Assembly: GCA_964490325.1 (NCBI GenBank)
Contig: CAZBBX010000002.1
Location: 79,735 to 143,734 of the forward strand
DNA from: DAOPJM01 sp964490325
GTDB taxonomy: Bacteria; Bacillota; Clostridia; Christensenellales; CAG-138
Reading direction: 5' to 3'
Length of the DNA: 64,000 bases
Shown here one piece after another: positions 50,615-58,468 of the stretch; position 1 is the first letter of the stretch, and each line of letters starts with the position of its first letter. The notes beneath the pieces are model-generated. The model searched no databases, was not told where the DNA came from, and saw only the letters and a list, made by a program, of their open reading frames with translations. The translations under genes were made by a program, and so were the position numbers.

Positions 50615-51219
50615 CCCGCAGACAGCAGCGGCAGATCGGTTGCCACCCCCGCAAGTGCCAAGAGCCTGCCAAAGTGCAGGGCAAGGTTGTGAACGCCCAG
50701 CACATGCGCCCCCGTGTCGAAGTTGGTGGCGTCCGAACAGATGCGCAGAAGGATCAGAAAATCATCGTCATAGACCAGCTTTTGAAAGCGCCTGTACTCC
50801 CCCGCCACCGCGCTTTTGGAAAGCTCCGTATCGTCAACGTCGCGCATGGTCCGAAGCGGATCGAAGGGAGCGCCCTCCTCCCTTGCCAACGCGCAGCGGC
50901 AAACATCTAAAAGCAGCTCGACCGCATCGTGCTGCGCCTGCGTGAGCGAAAGACCCTCCTCAGTCGGATACAGGCGCTCTGTGAGCGCATCGTAGGCAAG
51001 ACGGACAAGGCGCTTTTCATCGATCTGCGTATCGTCAAGCAGGGGCAGGCAGAGCTTCGCCGCAAAAAGTCCGTCAAAGGTTCCGTTTGCCGCCGCCTCG
51101 TCGATGCGCATAAGGAACGCCGCTTCGCTGCCGAAGGCTCGCGCAAGCATGACTGCAAGCTTTGTGTCGCGAAAGCGCTCTGTCAGCTTTGTTCGTTCCG
51201 TCGCTATGTCGTATCGCAT
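50446..51219 (-). CDS. Giant multidomain protein, N-terminal part (frame ends after a shift)
   Basis: This is the start of the same gene as the 46577-50614 part. The ATG at 51219 follows GAAAGGG. About 200 residues of a helical domain lead to GVHNLALHFGRLLALAGVATDLPLLSAG, the first part of an HD domain with its metal-binding His. At the C run 50614-50617 the frame breaks; beyond it (to 50446) the translation is unrelated low-complexity. Adding one base restores LLSAGALSHDVGKFG, an unbroken HD motif, so the genuine protein is about 1,550 residues. A good promoter lies upstream (51298-51326). Confidence 0.7.
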   Translation of the reverse strand: MRYDIATERTKLTERFRDTKLAVMLARAFGSEAAFLMRIDEAAANGTFDGLFAAKLCLPLLDDTQIDEKRLVRLAYDALTERLYPTEEGLSLTQAQHDAVELLLDVCRCALAREEGAPFDPLRTMRDVDDTELSKSAVAGEYRRFQKLVYDDDFLILLRICSDATNFDTGAHVLGVHNLALHFGRLLALAGVATDLPLLSAGRSATMWESSAAAAMSCLSPRICTTTTRTSGWSTAAWSASRTSPQITALGILSSRI

Positions 51220-51297
51220 GAAGACTGCCGCCCTTTCATCCGCGTATCGATGCAAAACAAGCCTCTGCAAGGAAGTGCGAACACAAATTTTAGATAT

Positions 51298-51326
51298 AGT
51301 ATACCGAATTGCCGTTATAAATGCAA
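51298..51326 (-). promoter_or_regulatory. Promoter of the three-gene operon
   Basis: TTGCAT (51321-51326) and TATACT (51298-51303) are 17 bases apart on the minus strand, giving a leader of about 75 bases. Confidence 0.7.
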
Positions 51327-51327
51327 G

Positions 51328-52071
51328 TTACTGTCCGTCGAAAACGTTCTCCGTCTCGCCTGCTTTTTCGTTGACGGCGTCACCCTCCGACAGCGCCAAC
51401 TGCTTTTGCTCCCGCCGCGTGCGCCATTTTTCCTCTAATTTTTTGTTCAGCAGAATGCCGCCGAGCGCCAGTACCGCAGAGATGGCAAAGTAGACGATCG
51501 TCATTTTCCAGTTGCCGTCGTACAGGGAAGCCCCCGCAAGCGTGGAGGTTATGACGGAGGGGATGCGCCCCAGTATGGCCGCCGCAAAGAAACGCTCGGG
51601 ACGAACGGGTATGAAGGGGCCGAAATAGGTCAGCACGTCCTTGGGCGTGCCGGGGATGAGAAAGAGGATCACCACCAAGCGGTACGCCTTTTTGGGATCC
51701 TTGAGGAAACGAAATTTATCGAACTTTTTGTTGTTTTCGATGCTCTTTGCGCCCAGCAGTCGCGTGCCGTAATAGATGCTCACCGTGCCGATGCCTATCC
51801 CCAGCAGGCAGACGGCAAGTCCCCACCACGCCCCGTACAGGACGCCGGCGGCGATCTCCAGCGGCTCTCCCGGAAGGAAGGCGACAAAGATCTGTAACAG
51901 CTGCAAGCCCAAAAACACGGCGATGCTCCACTTTCCAAAGCCGCGTATGGTCTCCGCAAGATCTCCGCTGACAAGCAGCGGCCATGCCTTCACAACGCCC
52001 CAAGCGATAAGCGCCAAAAGTGTAAGGCACAGCAAGATCTTTCCAATCAAAATCGCTGTTTTTTTGTGCAT
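51328..52071 (-). CDS. TVP38/TMEM64-family (DedA-like) membrane protein
   Basis: Proteins of this family have the VTT/DedA fold and are linked to lipid scrambling or transport. The 247-residue protein has about six hydrophobic segments, with VAFLPGEPLEIAAGVLYGAWWGLAVCLLG (about 71-98), GTVSIYYGTRLLG, and FLIPGTPKDVLTYFGPF (about 138-154), the two re-entrant motifs of the family. The start MHKKTAILIGKILL at 52071 is preceded by a weak GGGGCAAAGG. It lies 155 bases after the GT4 gene; those bases hold no gene. Confidence 0.88.
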   Translation of the reverse strand: MHKKTAILIGKILLCLTLLALIAWGVVKAWPLLVSGDLAETIRGFGKWSIAVFLGLQLLQIFVAFLPGEPLEIAAGVLYGAWWGLAVCLLGIGIGTVSIYYGTRLLGAKSIENNKKFDKFRFLKDPKKAYRLVVILFLIPGTPKDVLTYFGPFIPVRPERFFAAAILGRIPSVITSTLAGASLYDGNWKMTIVYFAISAVLALGGILLNKKLEEKWRTRREQKQLALSEGDAVNEKAGETENVFDGQ

Positions 52072-52226
52072 CCTTTGCCCCGTATCGGAGCCTCGCCCCC
52101 TCGCGAAGCATTCGTGTCCATTTATAAAAGCGGTGAGGCGGCGCCGATCTGTCGCTGTTGTCACGCTCACCGCCCGATCCTTTGTTTATTGCTCCCCCGC
52201 GTCATGCCCGCCAAGGCGGTCGCGGC

Positions 52227-53369
52227 TCAGGCCTCGCTGTGATACTTGTCCACCAAGTCCTTGTAGCGCTTGAGCGCAAGCTTTATGACACTGCTCCACG
52301 CCAGCGGGATGGTCTGCCGTGCGCGCACGCCCACCTCCGCAGCGCTCTTGAGCGCCTCGTTGATGCAGCGGGCAATGTCCTCGGGTTCGTCCTCGCACAA
52401 GAAGCCGTTGTCGCCGTCCGTGATGCCCTCCGCCGCGCAGGCGCCGCGCACCACCAAGGAGGGCGTGCCCGCAGCCGCGGCCTCGCGCACGACCATGGGC
52501 GCGTTGTCGTACAGGGAGGGAAAGACCAACAGATCTGCCTTGGCATAGACGCCCATCAGCAACTCGCGATCCATGATCTGTCCCGCAAAGATGACCCGAT
52601 CAGTCAGTCCCAGTCGGATCACCAGCTCGCGGATCTTTTCCGCATCGGGCCCCTGCCCGACAAAGACCATCGTGAAGTCGTCGCGCTGCTTGGCGCAGAT
52701 GGCGATCGCCTCCAAAATGTGCCGAATGTTCTTTTTGAAGTTGTGCTGCCCGACAAACAGCAGCGTATAGGGGCTGTGGATCTGCAGCTGCTGTGCAGCA
52801 CGCTGCTTTTGCTCCTCGCTTGGGTACCACAGATCCGTCCCGTTGGGCATGACGATCACTTCCTTTTTGAAGCCGTAGTCGCGCAGCACATCTGCCGTGC
52901 TCTCGTTGACCGTCCACACCTCGTCGCAGCGGTTGTAAAAGTGCAGGATGATCTCCACACCCTGCTTGCTGATGACCTTGCTCTTGGTCTTGGAATAAAA
53001 ATCGTCGTAGTACTTGGAGTGAAACGAACCGACCAGCGGGATATGCCGAAACTGTGCCATGCGGATCGCTTCGGTTCCTGCCGTAAAGGGGCTGTGCGCA
53101 TGGACAAGGTCGAAGCTGATCTTGCTCACGTTCCACAGGTAGTTGATGTCGATGAAGGGCAGTCCCAGCCGATACGCTTCCTTGGGCAGGGGAACGCTGG
53201 CATAGTTCAATGCGGGGACCTCGTCGGTCTCCAAGCTCTCCTTGGGTTTGGGCGCGATGTACAGGCAGTTGTTCTGCCCATCGTTCATGTGCGTAACGTA
53301 ATTTTTGACGACCGTTCCGACGCCGTCTATTTCAGGCGGAAATACGTCGCAATACTCGCCTATGATCAT
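52227..53369 (-). CDS. GT4-family glycosyltransferase
   Basis: The protein probably adds a sugar to a diacylglycerol or similar lipid at the inner membrane face. The 380-residue protein starts GEYCDVFPPEIDGVGTVVKNY, has VHAHSPFTAGTEAI, and in the C-terminal Rossmann domain FVGQHNFKKN, FVGQGPDAEKIREL and the acceptor-type E-x7-E region (PSLYDNAPMVVREAAAAGTPSLV). It resembles 1,2-diacylglycerol 3-glucosyltransferases of Firmicutes, but the donor and acceptor are not fixed by sequence. GGGAGG precedes the ATG and a clear promoter lies upstream. Confidence 0.9.
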   Translation of the reverse strand: MIIGEYCDVFPPEIDGVGTVVKNYVTHMNDGQNNCLYIAPKPKESLETDEVPALNYASVPLPKEAYRLGLPFIDINYLWNVSKISFDLVHAHSPFTAGTEAIRMAQFRHIPLVGSFHSKYYDDFYSKTKSKVISKQGVEIILHFYNRCDEVWTVNESTADVLRDYGFKKEVIVMPNGTDLWYPSEEQKQRAAQQLQIHSPYTLLFVGQHNFKKNIRHILEAIAICAKQRDDFTMVFVGQGPDAEKIRELVIRLGLTDRVIFAGQIMDRELLMGVYAKADLLVFPSLYDNAPMVVREAAAAGTPSLVVRGACAAEGITDGDNGFLCEDEPEDIARCINEALKSAAEVGVRARQTIPLAWSSVIKLALKRYKDLVDKYHSEA

Positions 53370-53400
53370 GATGAACCTCCCAATCGTTAGTACCGCCTTG

Positions 53401-53430
53401 AGTATACGCCTATAGAGCGCGTTTGGTCAA
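53401..53430 (-). promoter_or_regulatory. Probable promoter of the GT4 gene
   Basis: TTGACC (53425-53430) and TATACT (53401-53406) are 18 bases apart on the minus strand. Confidence 0.7.
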
Positions 53431-53502
53431 CGGGATCGACAGATCCTTACAAATTGTTCGCGTATCCTACGCATTTGCGGCATGATCGTGTGAGAAACGC
53501 CG

Positions 53503-54159
53503 CTACTGCTCGCAGGCAGAGACGATCTTCTTGGCGATCTCGTCCATGCTGAGAAGCTTTCCATCTGCCATGCAGCCGATGACCCGCGCCTCTTTGATGC
53601 GCTTTGCATACAGCAGATACTTGCTGCGTGCACGCGCCTGCAGGGAATCGTGCGCTTCGTATACGTCCTTTTCGTTGCCGACGTATTCGCGATAGCCCTT
53701 CTTGTCCACGTTGTGCGCCGCATCGTCCGTGTCCATGTCCAAGATCAGGTAGCGGTCGGGCTTGGGCAGACCGAAATGCACATGCTCCAATTCGAGCACA
53801 AAGTCCAAGATGTCCTCCTTGTCAAGGTCGCAGTCGCGAATGCCTTGGTACACGGCGTTGGACAGCACAAAGCGGTTGATGAGCAGCACGTCGCAGTCCT
53901 TATAGTCGAGCTTTTGGAACGCCTCAAAGCGATCCAACGCAAACCACAGCGCCATGCTCTTGCCGTCCACGGTATCCGCCGCAACGCCGTCGCGCGCACT
54001 GAGGTAGCGGCCGACATAGCCGCCAAAGAAGCTTTCATAGCAGGGGAAGGACAGCTCCATCACGCGCTTGCCCTCGGCGCGGTATTTCTGCGCCAATCTA
54101 GCCATCTGCACGCTCTTGCCCGTGCCGTCGATGCCCTCAAAGGCGATGATCTTTGTCAC
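53503..54159 (-). CDS. Thymidylate kinase-like protein
   Basis: The protein probably phosphorylates dTMP or a related nucleotide. The 218-residue protein begins with the P-loop motif IAFEGIDGTGKSVQ, then has FALDRFEAFQKLD, the catalytic-type NRFVLSNAVYQG, and lacks a clear lid signature of bacterial Tmk. It starts with GTG at 54159, which overlaps the dapL stop as GTGA, with GGGAGG upstream. Coupling to a diaminopimelate aminotransferase is unusual. It could be a nucleoside or nucleotide kinase of other specificity. Confidence 0.82.
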   Translation of the reverse strand: MTKIIAFEGIDGTGKSVQMARLAQKYRAEGKRVMELSFPCYESFFGGYVGRYLSARDGVAADTVDGKSMALWFALDRFEAFQKLDYKDCDVLLINRFVLSNAVYQGIRDCDLDKEDILDFVLELEHVHFGLPKPDRYLILDMDTDDAAHNVDKKGYREYVGNEKDVYEAHDSLQARARSKYLLYAKRIKEARVIGCMADGKLLSMDEIAKKIVSACEQ

Positions 54160-55385
54160 TGCAAACCTCCCTTGATGCGTTCCATGGCCTTGATGGTGTT
54201 CTCCTTGGTCGCAAACGCCGTCATGCGCAGATAGCCCTCGCCAGCCGCGCCAAAGCCCGCCCCGGGGGTGGCGATGATGCTGCACTTTGCCAACAGTCGG
54301 TCGAAGAAGCCCCAGCTGTCGCCGTCGGGTACGCGGATCCAAACATAGGGGGCGTTGACCCCGCCATAGACCTCGTACCCCGCGCCGGCCATGGCGCTGC
54401 GGATGCGCTTGGCGTTGTCCATGTAGTACCCAACGACCTGCAGGATCTCGGAATAGCCCTCGCCGTAGGCGGCCGCCGCGCCCACCTGCGTGATGTAGGA
54501 AACGCCGTTGAACTTGGTGGACATGCGGCGCTTCCAAAGGTCGTTTAGGCGCACGCTGCTGCCGTATTCGTCCCGAACGACAATGTCACGCGGCACCACG
54601 GTGTACGCGCAGCGCGTGCCGGTAAAGCCCGCCGTCTTGCTCATGGAGCGGAACTCCACCGCGCAGGCCTTGGCGCCCTCGATCTGGTAGATGCTGTGCG
54701 GTTTGTCGTCCTCTGAGATATACGCCTCGTAGGCGGAATCGTACAGAAGGAGCGTTCCCGTTTCAAGGGCGTACTCCACAAAACGCTTGAGCTGCGCCTT
54801 TGTGGGCATGACGCCTGTGGGATTGTTGGGATAGCAAAGATAGATGACGTCCACGGGAGTGGCGGGCAGCTCTGGTACAAAGCCGTTCTCCGCTGTCGCC
54901 TTAAGGTACACGATGCGTTCATAGCCGTGCTTTAATTCGTCATAAGCGCCGCTGCGGCCGCCCATGACATTGGTGTCCACATAGACGGGATAGACGGGAT
55001 CCAGCACCGCAATGCGGGCGTCCCGTGAGAACAGCTCCTGAAAGTTGCCCACGTCGCACTTGGCGCCGTCGGAGACGAAGATCTCGTCGGGGGAAAGCTC
55101 CACGCCGCGGGAAAGATAGTCGCGCTTTAGGATGGCCTCGATGAGGAAGTCGTAACCAAAGGCGGGCGGATAGCCGTGAAAGGTCTCGGCCGCCCCCATC
55201 TCCTCCACCGCACGATGCATGGCGCGAATGACGGACGGCACCAGCGGCTGCGTCACATCGCCTATGCCCATCTTGATAAGCTCCGCCGCAGGATGCGCCT
55301 CGCGATAGGCGTTCGTCCTTTTATCCATCTCGTAAAACAGATAGCTGCCGCGCAGCTTTCCGTACTCTCCGTTAGCTGTAAACAT
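54156..55385 (-). CDS. dapL: LL-diaminopimelate aminotransferase
   Basis: DapL converts tetrahydrodipicolinate directly to LL-DAP using PLP, for lysine and peptidoglycan. The 409-residue class I aminotransferase has GIGDVTQPLVPSVIRAM, FHGYPPAFGYDFLIEAI, the SDGAKCD motif, CYPNNPTGV, DSAYEAYI and the PLP-lysine segment SMSKTAGFTGTRC. This pathway is used by some Clostridia, and replaces the DapD/DapE route. An extended -10 promoter lies upstream. Confidence 0.95.
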   Translation of the reverse strand: MFTANGEYGKLRGSYLFYEMDKRTNAYREAHPAAELIKMGIGDVTQPLVPSVIRAMHRAVEEMGAAETFHGYPPAFGYDFLIEAILKRDYLSRGVELSPDEIFVSDGAKCDVGNFQELFSRDARIAVLDPVYPVYVDTNVMGGRSGAYDELKHGYERIVYLKATAENGFVPELPATPVDVIYLCYPNNPTGVMPTKAQLKRFVEYALETGTLLLYDSAYEAYISEDDKPHSIYQIEGAKACAVEFRSMSKTAGFTGTRCAYTVVPRDIVVRDEYGSSVRLNDLWKRRMSTKFNGVSYITQVGAAAAYGEGYSEILQVVGYYMDNAKRIRSAMAGAGYEVYGGVNAPYVWIRVPDGDSWGFFDRLLAKCSIIATPGAGFGAAGEGYLRMTAFATKENTIKAMERIKGGLQ

Positions 55386-55469
55386 TGCAGTTCCTTCCTG
55401 CGTTTTGATCGCCGCGTCGCCGCGCCAAAGAAAACGTCCTTGCCTATTTGTGGCAGTTCAACGAAATAT

Positions 55470-55498
55470 ACTATAGCATATTCCCCACCTTGCCGCAA
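55470..55498 (-). promoter_or_regulatory. Promoter of dapL with a palindrome at the -35 box
   Basis: TTGCGG (55493-55498) and TATAGT (55470-55475) are 17 bases apart, and the -10 is extended by TG. The -35 box lies within CCTTGCGGCAAGG, a 6-bp inverted repeat, which could be an operator. Confidence 0.65.
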
Positions 55499-55513
55499 GG
55501 ATTACTTGCGCAC

Positions 55514-55552
55514 AAAGGAAAGGGCGCGGAAGAGCGTTCCCCGTTCCGCGCC
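55514..55552 (-). terminator. Terminator after the lipoprotein gene
   Basis: A perfect 9-bp stem (GGCGCGGAA/TTCCGCGCC, 55523-55531 with 55544-55552) with a 12-base loop is followed by CTTTCCTTTG on the minus strand. Confidence 0.7.
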
Positions 55553-55595
55553 ATTTAGGTTCTTTTCTGTTTTGCCGGCAACAGTGCCGCGCTTT

Positions 55596-56162
55596 TTATC
55601 CCTTGGTGAAGTGGAACACGATCCTTCCGCCCGAAAGCGAACAGGTCGCCAAGTCGCTGCCGTTGAGTGAATAGCCCTCCGGTACGCTGACCACATGCGC
55701 CTCATAGGCGTAGGGTCTTCCCATATAGCTTGCCGTCCCGCTCGATCCGCTGTGCAGCGGCAGACAGCTCGTATCATCACACAGCGTGATGGTCACGCCC
55801 TCCACGGGGTCGTTGTTCTGATCCACGCAAAGGAAGCTGTAGCCGACCTCGGCAGGCAGGGTCGTTGCAGTGGGTGCGGGGGACGCCGTGGACGCAGCCG
55901 TTGGCTTTGCCGTGGGCGCGGCGGTGGGCGCAGCCGTTGGCGCAGCGGCGGGCACGCTTGTGGGGCTTGCCGAAGGTGCAGCCGTAGGCGCAGCGGTGGG
56001 CGCCGCAGTGCTCGATTCGGTAGGCGCAGCCGTTTGAACGGCGTCTGTAGGCGTGGAGGCACCCTCCTGCTCCGATTGCCCTTTGCAGGCCGTAAAGACA
56101 AACAAAAAAGCAATCAGGGCAAGGGCATACGCCGCTGTACGGATCCAGAAGAGCTTTTTCAC
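55596..56162 (-). CDS. Lipoprotein with Ala/Pro/Thr repeat linker and beta-sandwich domain
   Basis: The 188-residue precursor has a signal peptide with lipobox FTAC (Cys near residue 23), then a linker of many PTAA units (about 40-105) and a C-terminal domain of about 75 residues containing VDQNNDPVEGVTITLCDD, which looks like a Cna-B or carboxypeptidase regulatory-like fold. Function unknown. It starts with GTG in a GTGA overlap with the stop of the thioredoxin/dockerin-like gene, so the two are made together. The linker is a plausible O-glycosylation target. Confidence 0.8.
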   Translation of the reverse strand: MKKLFWIRTAAYALALIAFLFVFTACKGQSEQEGASTPTDAVQTAAPTESSTAAPTAAPTAAPSASPTSVPAAAPTAAPTAAPTAKPTAASTASPAPTATTLPAEVGYSFLCVDQNNDPVEGVTITLCDDTSCLPLHSGSSGTASYMGRPYAYEAHVVSVPEGYSLNGSDLATCSLSGGRIVFHFTKG

Positions 56163-57046
56163 GGTTCCGTCACACCCAGCGTGGTGGTAAGGCGAACGGT
56201 GTAGCGCAGGATCAGCGCCGCATCGGCGGTACCGTATGCCGCTTTCCCTTGGATGTTGGCGGCAAGCTTTTGCAGCTCGGTAAAGTCGACGAGCTTGACC
56301 GTGGAGCGCAGGATCTCCGCCGCATCGGCTGCGGTCGCCGCGCCGTCGGCGTTGACGTCGCCTGTCACGATCACGGTGTAGCGAACGCCGCTCACTTCGA
56401 TCGTATCGCCTGTCTTTACCACCGCATCGCTGCCTGCCACAGGGGTGTTCAGCGCGGTGCAAAGTGTACTGAGCAGGGTCTTTGGAGGAACGTTTGTAAG
56501 CCGCTGCGCCGTCTCGTCCTCCTCAATGGGATAGTACAGCGCCGTCACCGTCAGATCCGTCTGTATGTTTTTGAAGCTGTCCGTGTCCCAAACGGCTATG
56601 CAGCCGCTGCGCTGCGGAATGGCGGGCAGCTCCGTCAGATCCGAGCCGCGTGGGATCGTATAGCTGTCTACGGTCTCTCCGTCGGCAACAAACGTGATCG
56701 TCACCGTCTCCGCAGGCGCGGTCGTGATGGGGGTAAAGGTCGGGGTGGGGGTATAAGTCGGGGTGGGGGTCGCGGTCGGCTCCGTGGTGGGCTTAGGCGT
56801 AGGCGTACGGAAAGGGATCTTCGTCGGGCTGGGAGAGGGCGTTGCGTTGGCCTTTTCCAGCAGGTTTACGATGATGGTCTTCCAGCCGCTGTAGCTGTTG
56901 TTTCCCACATAGTTGGTGCTGATCATGGAAACGCCCAGATGATCCACAAAGGCGGTCTCCGGCACATAGACGCTGGTCTTGAGCGTTGTTAGGTCGCCGT
57001 TGTTGACGATCACGGGATAGGTGATGCCGTAGGTCTTGATGAGGCT
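56159..57046 (-). CDS. Thioredoxin/dockerin-like fusion, part downstream of an in-frame TAG
   Basis: These 295 codons continue the frame of the upstream thioredoxin part after a TAG at 57047-57049. They finish a TlpA-like fold (SLIKTYGITYPVI then VPETAFVDHLG), then give a Thr/Pro-rich linker (about residues 176-218 of the joined protein), a Flg_new/InlB-repeat-like domain (about 220-280) and a dockerin-like segment (about 336-392). The latter has a first calcium loop GDVNADGAATAADA and a second degenerate half ending in DAALILRYTV. Without read-through this half has no signal peptide or start of its own. The next gene overlaps its stop. Confidence 0.75.
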   Translation of the reverse strand, partial: SLIKTYGITYPVIVNNGDLTTLKTSVYVPETAFVDHLGVSMISTNYVGNNSYSGWKTIIVNLLEKANATPSPSPTKIPFRTPTPKPTTEPTATPTPTYTPTPTFTPITTAPAETVTITFVADGETVDSYTIPRGSDLTELPAIPQRSGCIAVWDTDSFKNIQTDLTVTALYYPIEEDETAQRLTNVPPKTLLSTLCTALNTPVAGSDAVVKTGDTIEVSGVRYTVIVTGDVNADGAATAADAAEILRSTVKLVDFTELQKLAANIQGKAAYGTADAALILRYTVRLTTTLGVTEP

Positions 57047-57367
57047 CTACGCACCCGCAACGGTGCCGTCCACCAGTACGCCGATGATCAGAAAGCCCTG
57101 GTCCTGATACTCGGTATACAGCTGCTGCAGCGCGGGCAGCTCCTCCTTGCAGGGAGAGCACCAGGTCGCCCAGTAGTTGATCATCACCACTTTTTTGTCC
57201 GCCAGGATGGCCTGCGTGATGGTGTTTCCGTTTTGATCTACGCCGGAGAATTCCAGCGCACAGTCTCCGTCCGCCTGCGGTGCTTCGGATGCGGCATACA
57301 CGCCGACAAGCGGCAGCAGCGCTACAAGCAGCAGCGCCGTCAGGGTCAGAGCAACGATCCGTTTCAT
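57047..57367 (-). CDS. Secreted thioredoxin/TlpA-like protein, N-terminal part ending at TAG
   Basis: This 106-residue frame has a signal peptide (MKRIVALTLTALLLVALLPLVGVYA) and most of a TlpA/ResA-like thioredoxin domain with the CxxC motif WCSPC (Cys70 and Cys73). It stops at TAG where relatives of this fold continue; a GAG-to-TAG change would fit the surrounding sequence. AGGAGG lies before the ATG, preceded by three GTAAG repeats (57382-57400). As encoded it would be a truncated, probably misfolded, protein. An extracytoplasmic disulfide or redox role is known for the family. Confidence 0.8.
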   Translation of the reverse strand: MKRIVALTLTALLLVALLPLVGVYAASEAPQADGDCALEFSGVDQNGNTITQAILADKKVVMINYWATWCSPCKEELPALQQLYTEYQDQGFLIIGVLVDGTVAGA

Positions 57368-57409
57368 AGGAAAACATCCTCCTTACAGCTTACAACTTAC
57401 ATATCGCCT

Positions 57410-57438
57410 ATTGTAACAAGTATAAACGCGTTATGCAA
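57410..57438 (-). promoter_or_regulatory. Probable promoter of the thioredoxin/lipoprotein operon
   Basis: TTGCAT (57433-57438) and TACAAT (57410-57415) are 17 bases apart on the minus strand. Confidence 0.65.
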
Positions 57439-57560
57439 GATGTGTTATAAAGATAATTTAAGTTAGTATGCCTAAATTTTTTGCATATTTGTATATTCAT
57501 TTTTGTGCTTGAACACGCTCCTTCCCCGCTGTGGGCGCTGACAAAAATGTGTTTCGTTGC

Positions 57561-57589
57561 TTGTGAAAGCGCCGCTTCCGTGCTATGAT
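57561..57589 (+). promoter_or_regulatory. Promoter giving a probable leaderless phosphoesterase mRNA
   Basis: TTGTGA (57561-57566) and TATGAT (57584-57589) are 17 bases apart on the plus strand. As in mltG, six bases (GCTTGC) separate the -10 from the ATG at 57596 and there is no ribosome site. Confidence 0.6.
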
Positions 57590-57595
57590 GCTTGC

Positions 57596-58456
57596 ATGGA
57601 TCAAAGGAAGGGTCGAAAACGCCTGTGCGCGCTGCTCCTTGTGGGCGTGCTTCTCTGCTATATCGTCTGCGATCTTGTCGTTTCCAACTATACGCTTGGC
57701 GTAACGCGCTATTCGGTGGAAACGGACAAGCTTACAAGTCCCGTGACAATCGTGCAGCTGGGGGATCTGCACAACGCCGTCTTCGGCAGGGACAACGAAC
57801 GCCTTATCGAACGGATCGCGGCGCTTGCACCCGACCTGATATTGATAACGGGGGATCTTGTTACGGCGCACACGGAGTCCTGCGAAACAGCCTATGCGTT
57901 TGTGGAGAGGCTCGCCGCGCTTGCTCCCGTATACTGCGCCTTGGGCAACCATGAGCTGCTGCACGAGGAGTACTTTCCCGATGAGGATCTTATGGCGGGA
58001 CTTAGCGAGCACGGCGCTGTTGTACTGTATAAGCGGAGCGTGATCGTACAAACGTCGGGCGGACAGATCGCCATAGGCGGCGTGTCCGGCAGTGCGTATC
58101 AGCACAGCTACCTGCGCGCTTATTCCGCGCATTTCTTGGATGCGTTCATCAAGAACACTTCCTTTACCCTGCTTTTGGCGCATGAGCCCGACGGGATGCT
58201 TCTAAACGGGGGCATGGCGCTGTGGCCTGTCGACCTTGTGCTCTGCGGACACACGCACGGCGGACAGGTCCGCCTGCCCTTCCTTGGTGCGGTCTACCTT
58301 CCCTCGGAGGGCTTCTTTCCAAAATATGCCGACGGGCTGTTCCGCTTTGGTGCGGAGACCGTCATCATCACACGCGGACTTGGGACTTCCTCCCTCGTGC
58401 CCCGCTTTTGCAACAGACCCGAGATCGTCGCCATCACCCTAACGCCAACCGCATGA
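57596..58456 (+). CDS. Membrane-anchored metallophosphoesterase (YkuE/YaeI-like)
   Basis: Relatives hydrolyse phosphodiesters, some on lipids such as UDP-diacylglucosamine. The 286-residue protein has one N-terminal helix (about 9-28), then metal motifs GDLHN (56-60), GDLV, GNHE (117-120), a late His in LLLAHEP and GHTHGGQVRLP. It starts at the ATG 57596; a longer frame lies in the promoter and was rejected. It heads the run of four plus-strand genes that ends at a terminator at 60584. Confidence 0.9.
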   Translation: MDQRKGRKRLCALLLVGVLLCYIVCDLVVSNYTLGVTRYSVETDKLTSPVTIVQLGDLHNAVFGRDNERLIERIAALAPDLILITGDLVTAHTESCETAYAFVERLAALAPVYCALGNHELLHEEYFPDEDLMAGLSEHGAVVLYKRSVIVQTSGGQIAIGGVSGSAYQHSYLRAYSAHFLDAFIKNTSFTLLLAHEPDGMLLNGGMALWPVDLVLCGHTHGGQVRLPFLGAVYLPSEGFFPKYADGLFRFGAETVIITRGLGTSSLVPRFCNRPEIVAITLTPTA

Positions 58457-58468
58457 AGGAGGTCCCTT

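Noticed and set aside
57047..57049. TAG as a recoded sense codon.
   Set aside because: TAG serves as the normal stop in galM, topA and the thioesterase-like gene, and no suppressor or recoding element is visible.
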